Made by a program: the position numbers and the translations under genes
Shown: in pieces, positions 6,444 through 10,766 of the stretch
Layout: every line of letters starts with the position of its first letter
Position numbering within the stretch: the first letter of the stretch is position 1
Notes under the pieces: generated by a model
Database searches by the model: none
Told to the model about the DNA's origin: nothing
The model's input: only the letters and a program-made list of their open reading frames with translations
Assembly: GCA_012797825.1 (NCBI GenBank)
Contig: JAAZOI010000058.1
Location: 1 to 10,766 of the forward strand
Direction of reading: 5' to 3'
Origin: Eubacteriaceae bacterium
Lineage (GTDB): Bacteria > Bacillota > Clostridia > Eubacteriales > UBA1433
DNA length: 10,766 nucleotides

Positions 6444-7409
6444 ATGAAATTTTTAAACAGTTTTAATAAATTTATGGAAAGATGGATGCCGCTTGTAACG
6501 CCTACAAGTTTGGTTATCGGCGTTTTATTGGAACCATACATAGGAAAATACATATACATTGTGCCGTGGGCTTTTGCTTTTATGACATTTTCAGGCAGTT
6601 TGGGCTCAGGATTTTCAGAAATGAAAAAAGTTGCGTTAAATCCGCTGCCTCTAATAATAGTTATGTTTATTCTGCATGTTTGGATGCCTTTAATCGCGTT
6701 CGGCGTGGGTAAACTGCTTTATGCCAGCAATCCGTACTTCATTACGGGGATACTTTTAGTATTTGTTGTTCCTACAGGCATTACAAGTCTTGTGTGGGTT
6801 TCAATGTATCGCGGCAATAATGTGCTGGGTCTGTCAATTATTTTAGTTGATACACTGACAGCTCCGTTTTTAATTCCGCTTTCATTAAAAGTGCTTGTGG
6901 GCACCGCGGTTGAAATAAACGCACTAGGAATGTTTAAAGACCTTATATTTATGATTTTAGTGCCTGCTTTGCTTGCAATGTTTTTGAACCAATTAACAAA
7001 AGGCAATATTAAAAAAACGCTCGCGCCTAAGCTTGCACCTTTCAGCAAAGCTGCGATTGTTGTCGTGGTATCGCTGAACTCAACTAAAATAGCGCCTTAT
7101 TTCAAGGATTTTCATCTTGTGCTTTTAGGGATTGCCATTACTATTCTGCTGCTTGCAATTACGGGATATGTATGGGGCTGGCTGGTTTCTAAAGCGATAA
7201 AAGCGGATTATCGCGATACGGTTTCCATTACAGTTAACGCGGGGATGCGTAACATAGCTACAGGCGCCGTTTTAGCATCACAGTATTTTCCCGGTGCTGT
7301 TATGTTCCCGGCTATGGTAGGAACATTATTTCAGCAGGTGCTCGTTTCTTTTGTGCTGGCATTTCTTTCAAAAACAGAGCCTGAAAGTAATAAAAAAGAT
7401 ACAATATAA
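6444..7409 (+). CDS. BASS-family transporter (bile acid:sodium symporter superfamily), substrate unknown
   Basis: Integral membrane carrier of about 321 residues and nine to ten helices, as usual for the family. It contains both signature core regions: PTGITSLVWVSMYRGN (110-125) with DTLTAPFLIPL (136-146), and NAGMRNIATGAVLASQYFPG near 265-284. Family members take up bile acids, keto acids such as ketopantoate, pyruvate or glucosinolates, often with sodium. Several sodium-site positions seem changed compared with the structurally known Neisseria homologue (see findings). The start at 6444 is preferred to the in-frame ATG at 6390 because AGAAGG (6432-6437) sits six bases before it and the extra 18 residues look unlike a transporter N-terminus. 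A terminator follows. The next gene is an HpcH/HpaI aldolase, which hints at an organic-acid substrate. This last link is inference only. Confidence 0.85.
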   Translation: MKFLNSFNKFMERWMPLVTPTSLVIGVLLEPYIGKYIYIVPWAFAFMTFSGSLGSGFSEMKKVALNPLPLIIVMFILHVWMPLIAFGVGKLLYASNPYFITGILLVFVVPTGITSLVWVSMYRGNNVLGLSIILVDTLTAPFLIPLSLKVLVGTAVEINALGMFKDLIFMILVPALLAMFLNQLTKGNIKKTLAPKLAPFSKAAIVVVVSLNSTKIAPYFKDFHLVLLGIAITILLLAITGYVWGWLVSKAIKADYRDTVSITVNAGMRNIATGAVLASQYFPGAVMFPAMVGTLFQQVLVSFVLAFLSKTEPESNKKDTI

Positions 7410-7427
7410 AAATAGAATAAAAATATC

Positions 7428-7453
7428 AACGTGCAGAAAGCTGTGCGTTTTTT
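7428..7453 (+). terminator. Rho-independent terminator after the BASS transporter gene
   Basis: AACGTGCAG (7428-7436) pairs with CTGTGCGTT (7441-7449) around an AAAG loop, nine pairs including two G.T, followed by a run of six T ending at 7453. It separates the transporter transcript from the aldolase gene. Confidence 0.8.
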
Positions 7454-7464
7454 ATTATATACAA

Positions 7465-7537
7465 TTGAAAACGTTACAATAAATATAATTAGATTACTAA
7501 TACCCTTTTTGTGGTAAAATTACCCTGACTTCATAAA
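7465..7537 (+). promoter_or_regulatory. Putative control region of the aldolase gene: cre-like site, palindrome, weak promoter candidates
   Basis: A cre-like sequence TGAAAACGTTACAA (7466-7479) matches 12 of 14 positions of the CcpA consensus TGWAANCGNTNWCA. Just after it is TATAAT (7484-7489), but no -35 box sits at normal spacing; TTGAAA at 7465 leaves only 13 nt. A second candidate is TTGTGG (7509-7514), 17 nt, CATAAA (7532-7537). A palindrome GGTAA-AA-TTACC (7513-7524) overlaps the spacer of that second candidate and could be an operator. The cre-like site would fit carbon catabolite repression of a sugar-acid aldolase, but the match may be chance in AT-rich DNA. Confidence 0.4.
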
Positions 7538-7586
7538 TTTTAAATAAATAAACAAAAAGTATTTAATTGAAAGGAAGTATTTTATT

Positions 7587-8354
7587 ATGAATAAGATTAG
7601 AGAGATGGTCAAAAGCGGACAAAAAGCCATAGGCACATTTTATGATTTAGGCGGGCAGACAGCTGCGGAAGCATTGGGGGTTGCAGGACTTGATTATATT
7701 ATAATTGATACGGAACACGGCTCATTTGACTTGGATCAAGCTAAAATCGCGATATGCGCGGCAGAAAGAAGAGGAACCTCTCCGTTTGTAAGAGTAAAAG
7801 ACGGCACGAGACCTTCAATATTAAAAATGCTTGACGCCGGCGCGAAAGGCATAATAATACCTTGCGTTAAAACAATAGACGAAGTGAAAAAAATAGTGGA
7901 ATACGGAAAATACTTCCCTGTAGGCAACAGAGGTTTTGCGGGAACGGCTTCGGGCGAATTCGGTTTTTCGGAACACGCAAAAACAATGGACGGATATTTT
8001 GAATATATGAACTCTTCGACATTATTAATACCGCAGTGCGAAACGAAGGAATGCTTGGAAGACTTAGAAAACATAGCGGCAGTTGAAGGAGTAGACGGAA
8101 TATTTGTAGGGCCGTACGATTTATCGATAGCTCTTGGCATACCGGGGCAGATGACTAATCCGATAATGGTAGACGCTATGAAACATATTGTAAAAGTATG
8201 CAAAGATAAAGGTAAATTAGCGTTTATATACTCGGGCAACGCGGAAGATAGCAAGATGAAGTTCGGTTGGGGATATGACGCGGTAGCGGTAAGCATGGAT
8301 GTGGTATTCGTAATTACCGTTTATAAGGAACTTATTAAAAATATAAGAGGATAA
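7587..8354 (+). CDS. HpcH/HpaI-family class II aldolase (2-keto-3-deoxy acid aldolase type)
   Basis: Predicted cytosolic TIM-barrel, divalent-metal aldolase that cleaves 4-hydroxy-2-oxo acids to pyruvate (or a close analogue) and an aldehyde. The 255-residue length is typical. Visible key residues are DTEHG (Asp41, His44, the catalytic base), VRV (Arg69, pyruvate binding), AGAKGIIIP (84-92), QCET (Glu152, metal ligand) and GPYDLSIALG (Asp178, metal ligand). Named relatives include 4-hydroxy-2-oxoheptanedioate aldolase HpaI/HpcH and 2-keto-3-deoxy-L-rhamnonate aldolase YfaU/RhmA; I cannot tell which substrate applies. The ribosome site AAGGAAG (7571-7577) is nine bases before the ATG. It is a single-gene unit with a terminator on each side. 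The preceding BASS carrier is a plausible but unproven partner for supplying the substrate. Confidence 0.9.
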   Translation: MNKIREMVKSGQKAIGTFYDLGGQTAAEALGVAGLDYIIIDTEHGSFDLDQAKIAICAAERRGTSPFVRVKDGTRPSILKMLDAGAKGIIIPCVKTIDEVKKIVEYGKYFPVGNRGFAGTASGEFGFSEHAKTMDGYFEYMNSSTLLIPQCETKECLEDLENIAAVEGVDGIFVGPYDLSIALGIPGQMTNPIMVDAMKHIVKVCKDKGKLAFIYSGNAEDSKMKFGWGYDAVAVSMDVVFVITVYKELIKNIRG

Positions 8355-8359
8355 AAAGT

Positions 8360-8404
8360 AATTATATTAAAAAGACTGCTAATGGCAGTCTTTTTAATAT
8401 AATT
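8360..8404 (+). terminator. Rho-independent terminator after the aldolase gene, 20-bp perfect stem
   Basis: Positions 8360-8379 and 8385-8404 are perfectly complementary around a TAATG loop. The stem core is AAAAAGACTGC paired with GCAGTCTTTTT, extended by AT pairs. Because both arms carry A/T runs it can act in either direction, but no gene converges on it here. Confidence 0.9.
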
Positions 8405-8429
8405 TTTAATCTAGATTATTAATATTTAA

Positions 8430-8438
8430 TGCTATAAT
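8430..8438 (+). promoter_or_regulatory. Putative extended -10 promoter of the 187-aa membrane protein gene
   Basis: TGCTATAAT at 8430-8438 is a perfect extended -10 element. No good -35 hexamer is present at 16-18 nt, which extended -10 promoters can tolerate. The leader would be about 40 nt to the ATG at 8487, with a ribosome site AAAAGGGG at 8473-8480. Confidence 0.5.
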
Positions 8439-8486
8439 AATATTGCTAAAATTGATATATTTTTAATTAATTAAAAGGGGTTTATA

Positions 8487-9050
8487 ATGCAAAAACCTTA
8501 TAAAATGAGATTTGCTGTAAGGGGAACAGCTTGGTTTATGTGGGGTTTCTTATTCGTTATGATATTCGGGTATATATTTTTATTATATAATTTTGCAAAT
8601 GGAAGCTCATATAATAATTTAACAAAATGGATAATAATAATACTTACACCATTTTTGATATTTCACGAATTAATTAATAAAAACAAAGATACTCGTTATT
8701 CTTGTTTTATTTTTGATGATTATTCAGTTCGGCAAAGAAATTTCTATAGGGAAATTATAAAAGAAATGCCATGGAATGAAGTTATTGAAGCAGGTATAAT
8801 TAATATAAAAAGAGAAGCTTATGAGCCTCAATATGGTATGTTTGCTTTTAGCTATAAAAAACATATAATTTATTTATCAAAAAAAGCTTTAGATGAAGAA
8901 ATCAGACCCAAAGTTCATTTTTATGCAATGGAAAACGACGATTTTTTTATAATAAGATGCTCGCCTGAAGCTTTAAGAATTGTAGAGTCCCATTTTAAAG
9001 GTGATATAATAAACAGAGATAAGCTTAGAGGCGAACCTGTTGTAAATTAA
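8487..9050 (+). CDS. Unknown membrane protein: two transmembrane helices plus a PH/YcxB-like soluble domain
   Basis: I do not recognise this 187-residue protein. It has two hydrophobic helices (about residues 15-37 and 46-62) joined by a short loop, then a soluble region of about 120 residues. That region has the alternating pattern and the strand-turn-strand with PWNEVIEAGI (about 98-107) that I associate with bacterial PH-like or YcxB-like domains, where an i-x-W-x-e-i motif is common. It ends in FFIIRCSPEALRIVESHF followed by a basic, polar tail. The start is well supported by AAAAGGGG six bases upstream. The DNA is very AT-rich compared with comM and the aldolase gene. It ends eight bases before the end of a convergent gene encoding a protein of the same layout. 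No function is claimed. Confidence 0.75.
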   Translation: MQKPYKMRFAVRGTAWFMWGFLFVMIFGYIFLLYNFANGSSYNNLTKWIIIILTPFLIFHELINKNKDTRYSCFIFDDYSVRQRNFYREIIKEMPWNEVIEAGIINIKREAYEPQYGMFAFSYKKHIIYLSKKALDEEIRPKVHFYAMENDDFFIIRCSPEALRIVESHFKGDIINRDKLRGEPVVN

Positions 9051-9058
9051 AATTACCT

Positions 9059-9511
9059 TTAATCATAATATAAGCCTTTTTTCCTTTGAGGTATTTCCCA
9101 CTTTTCTAAAAATGATTTAAATTCTTCATAGTTTTCTTTTCCATGTGAAAAAGGATCAATAGAAGCGAAGTGTTTTTTATTTGTGTAAAGTTTATAAATT
9201 ACATAATACGCTCCAAGAGTATACGGTTTTAATAAAACATAATCAATATCTTTTACACAAATGGTTTTTACAGTAAAAAATATTCTCCTTGAAAGATGGT
9301 CATTTTCAATCTTTAGTTCCCATATATATGGACGCAAAATAAAATATAATTGAATTATATTTATTATTATAAAAAAAATTATTAAGCCTGTTTCAAGAGG
9401 TATTATTCTAAATAATCCTAATAAAATAAAAACGGAAAGCACAATAAAGAAAATTATAAAAAAAGGACTAAATATTTTTTTATTTCTTATTATTAACTTA
9501 TCTTTTTCCAT
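9059..9511 (-). CDS. Unknown membrane protein: two transmembrane helices plus a small PH-like domain
   Basis: A 150-residue protein with a short charged N-terminus (MEKDKLIIRNKK), two long hydrophobic helices (about 14-34 and 40-60) separated by a tight turn, and a soluble C-terminal domain. The soluble part (WELKIENDHLSRRIFFTVKT split over 64-83, then VKDIDYVLL) has the strand pattern of bacterial PH-like domains and ends in a helix EEFKSFLEKWEIP. The start is fixed by AAGGAG (complement of 9518-9523), six bases before the ATG. It lies downstream of the 76-aa gene on the same strand and may also have its own promoter. Its 3' end meets that of the 187-aa gene with only eight bases between the stops. 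Function unknown. Confidence 0.7.
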   Translation of the reverse strand: MEKDKLIIRNKKIFSPFFIIFFIVLSVFILLGLFRIIPLETGLIIFFIIINIIQLYFILRPYIWELKIENDHLSRRIFFTVKTICVKDIDYVLLKPYTLGAYYVIYKLYTNKKHFASIDPFSHGKENYEEFKSFLEKWEIPQRKKGLYYD

Positions 9512-9550
9512 TAATTACTCCTTAAATAATACTGGTTTTCTTTGTTATAT

Positions 9551-9579
9551 GTCATATTTATTTAATAATACATTATCAA
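9551..9579 (-). promoter_or_regulatory. Possible promoter of the 150-aa gene
   Basis: On the - strand TTGATA (complement of 9574-9579) is followed after 17 nt by TATGAC (complement of 9551-9556). Start of transcription near 9544 would give a leader of about 33 nt that includes the AAGGAG site. The -10 matches only four of six, and AT-rich DNA offers many such matches. Confidence 0.35.
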
Positions 9580-9581
9580 GT

Positions 9582-9812
9582 TTATTCAAAAAATGATAAA
9601 ACAAATCCTCCGATACTGAATGATATACATAATATTAGACAAACGGTTATAATTTTTAAATATTTTAATAAAGGAAGTACTTCAACTAATTTATCATCGT
9701 ATTTGGGATTTTTTAATACTGAATAAAACAATATCCAATAGACTATTCCTACAATGCAAGCATAGATATTTCCTATTACAAAAACAAGTTTTAGCGCGTT
9801 ATACCAATCCAT
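9582..9812 (-). CDS. Small unknown membrane protein, two transmembrane helices
   Basis: A 76-residue protein made of two hydrophobic helices (about 8-32 and 51-73) joined by a polar loop (KNPKYDDKLVEVLPLLKY). No family is recognised. It is considered real because a very strong ribosome site, AAGGGAGG, lies a few bases before its ATG, and because it starts only 18 nt after the comM stop on the same strand, suggesting co-transcription with comM or a read-through unit. Its base composition is more AT-rich than comM and resembles the 150-aa gene downstream. Confidence 0.65.
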   Translation of the reverse strand: MDWYNALKLVFVIGNIYACIVGIVYWILFYSVLKNPKYDDKLVEVLPLLKYLKIITVCLILCISFSIGGFVLSFFE

Positions 9813-9830
9813 AACTACCTCCCTTAACCA

Positions 9831-10766
9831 CTACAGCCAATACTTCCTATCTAGGCTCCTATACTGCACCGCCTCCGCAATATGCGGAGTTTTTATATCT
9901 TCGCTGGCATCAAGATCAGCTATCGTTCTCGCAAGCTTTAGTATCCGGTGATATGCCCTGCTGCTTAAGTTAAGCGATGTGAAAGCTTTTTTCATTAATT
10001 TTTCTTCCGCTTCTCCAAGCCTGCAGTAACGCTCTATCTGCCGAGGGTTTAACGCCGAATTAAATAATGTGTCAGTACCTTTGTATCGTTCAAGCTGTAT
10101 TGTGCGCGCTGCATTTACCCGCTTTTTTATGCTCTCACTGCTTTCGCTTTTGGCTCTGTCTTTCAGTTTGTCGTAACTTGTGGAAGGCACTTCTATATGA
10201 ATGTCTATTCTGTCAAGCAGCGGACCTGAAATCTTGCCCAGATACCGCTTAATCTCATTTGAAGTGCAGTGACATTTGTTTGACTCATCTCCGTAATATC
10301 CGCAAGGACACGGGTTCATGCTCGCAAGCAACATAAAGGATGAAGGGTATGTGATAGTTGCGGTTACTCTTGATATTGTTACTATCTTATCCTCAATAGG
10401 CTGGCGCAAAGACTCAAGCGATGTTTTCTGAAATTCGGGCAGCTCGTCCAAAAATAATACGCCCAAATGCGCAAGTGATACTTCTCCGGGGCGGGGAATT
10501 CTTCCGCCGCCCGTAAGAGAAATATCACTGATAGTATGATGGGGTGAACGGTAAGGTCTTGAAGTTATAAGCTGGGTTTCACGTCTTAAAAGTCCCGCTA
10601 TGCTGTATATTTTCGTTACTTCTAACGATTCATTCTTAGTCATATCGGGAAGAATTGATGGAAAGCATCTTGCAAGCATAGTTTTTCCGCTTCCCGGAGG
10701 GCCTATCATAAGCATGTTATGCGCGCCCGCGGCGGCGACTTCCAGGGCTCTTTTAGCATTTTCCTG
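9831..10766 (-). CDS. comM: YifB/ComM-family AAA+ ATPase (Mg-chelatase-like), N-terminus cut by window edge
   Basis: Cytosolic hexameric ATPase; in Gram-negative species ComM is a helicase that promotes branch migration during natural transformation. Only the last 311 residues are visible. The frame is open to the right edge, beginning QENAKRALEVAAAGAHN, and the ATG at 10715 is internal. Visible parts in order are Walker A GPPGSGKT (22-29), SRPYRSPHHTISD, Walker B LFLDEL (104-109), a four-cysteine segment CPCG...CHC (Cys153, 155, 165, 167), GPLLDRIDIHIEVP, and the Mg-chelatase C-terminal domain ending in QYRSLDRKYW. Full-length members have about 510 residues, so the missing part is the roughly 200-residue Lon-protease-like N-terminal domain. 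The stop is 18 nt before the 76-aa membrane gene. The GC content is clearly higher than that of the two genes downstream. Confidence 0.95.
   Translation of the reverse strand, partial: QENAKRALEVAAAGAHNMLMIGPPGSGKTMLARCFPSILPDMTKNESLEVTKIYSIAGLLRRETQLITSRPYRSPHHTISDISLTGGGRIPRPGEVSLAHLGVLFLDELPEFQKTSLESLRQPIEDKIVTISRVTATITYPSSFMLLASMNPCPCGYYGDESNKCHCTSNEIKRYLGKISGPLLDRIDIHIEVPSTSYDKLKDRAKSESSESIKKRVNAARTIQLERYKGTDTLFNSALNPRQIERYCRLGEAEEKLMKKAFTSLNLSSRAYHRILKLARTIADLDASEDIKTPHIAEAVQYRSLDRKYWL

Noticed and set aside
6719..7048. 109-residue open frame on the - strand opposite the BASS gene
   Set aside because: Shadow of a conserved transporter gene without independent support.
7736..8296. 186-residue open frame on the - strand within the aldolase gene
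   Set aside because: It lies fully opposite a clear HpcH/HpaI coding sequence with intact catalytic residues, and its translation has no recognisable domain or ribosome site.
8360..8404. Perfect 20-bp inverted repeat as an insertion-sequence end or attachment site
   Set aside because: Its position just after the aldolase stop, the small loop and the A/T runs flanking a GC core fit a terminator; no transposase or target duplication is present.
10715..10766. ATG at 10715 as the start of the Mg-chelatase-like gene
   Set aside because: The frame stays open to the window edge and encodes the conserved QENAKRALEVAAAG segment that precedes Walker A in this family, so the gene is truncated by the edge.

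Overview
The window is AT-rich DNA, strongly biased to AGA, ATA and TTA codons. It carries purine-rich Shine-Dalgarno sites and compact operons, and has the comEC-holA gene order usual in Firmicutes. This points to a low-GC Gram-positive bacterium, most likely a member of the Clostridia; I cannot place it more finely. Both edges cut genes: folD loses its N-terminus at the left and comM loses its N-terminus at the right.

Positions 1-3716 (+ strand) hold core housekeeping genes: the C-terminal four fifths of folD (one-carbon metabolism), a small YciI-like protein, a short ComEC/Rec2 DNA-uptake channel protein without the usual C-terminal nuclease-like domain, and holA (DNA polymerase III delta subunit). 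A consensus-like promoter overlapping the holA stop codon drives a TPP riboswitch (about 3758-3836). The riboswitch is followed by an 8-bp hairpin whose 3' arm is exactly the Shine-Dalgarno site of thiT, the thiamine-binding S component of an ECF transporter. This is a complete thiamine-uptake regulatory unit, closed by a terminator at 4533-4562.

Positions 4564-6320 encode two adjacent PHP-fold metallophosphoesterases of different subfamilies: a HisJ-type histidinol-phosphatase and a TrpH/RNase AM-like enzyme. They share one promoter. The second has a Tyr in place of the usual Asp of its TDHD motif. A strong extended -10 promoter then drives a BASS-family (bile acid:sodium symporter superfamily) transporter after a leader of roughly 115 nt. 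In this transporter several positions that bind sodium in structurally known homologues look substituted. After a terminator comes an HpcH/HpaI-type class II aldolase with its own upstream region, which contains a cre-like site and a small palindrome, and its own near-perfect terminator. Transporter and aldolase may together handle import and retro-aldol cleavage of a 2-keto-3-deoxy or related organic acid, but the substrate is not visible.

Positions 8400-9820 are the least recognisable part. They contain three very AT-rich small membrane-protein genes: a + strand 187-aa protein facing, tail to tail, a - strand pair of 150 aa and 76 aa. The 187-aa and 150-aa proteins share one architecture, two N-terminal membrane helices followed by a soluble beta-rich domain resembling bacterial PH/YcxB-like domains. 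The - strand pair lies downstream of comM (YifB family AAA+ ATPase), which runs off the right edge. Two competence-associated genes (comEC, comM) are therefore in one window. I saw no tRNA, rRNA, CRISPR, insertion sequence or phage gene, and no gene-free stretch longer than about 180 bases. No obviously new multi-gene system stands out; the best leads are the thiT riboswitch switch architecture, the altered BASS and PHP proteins, and the paired membrane proteins.
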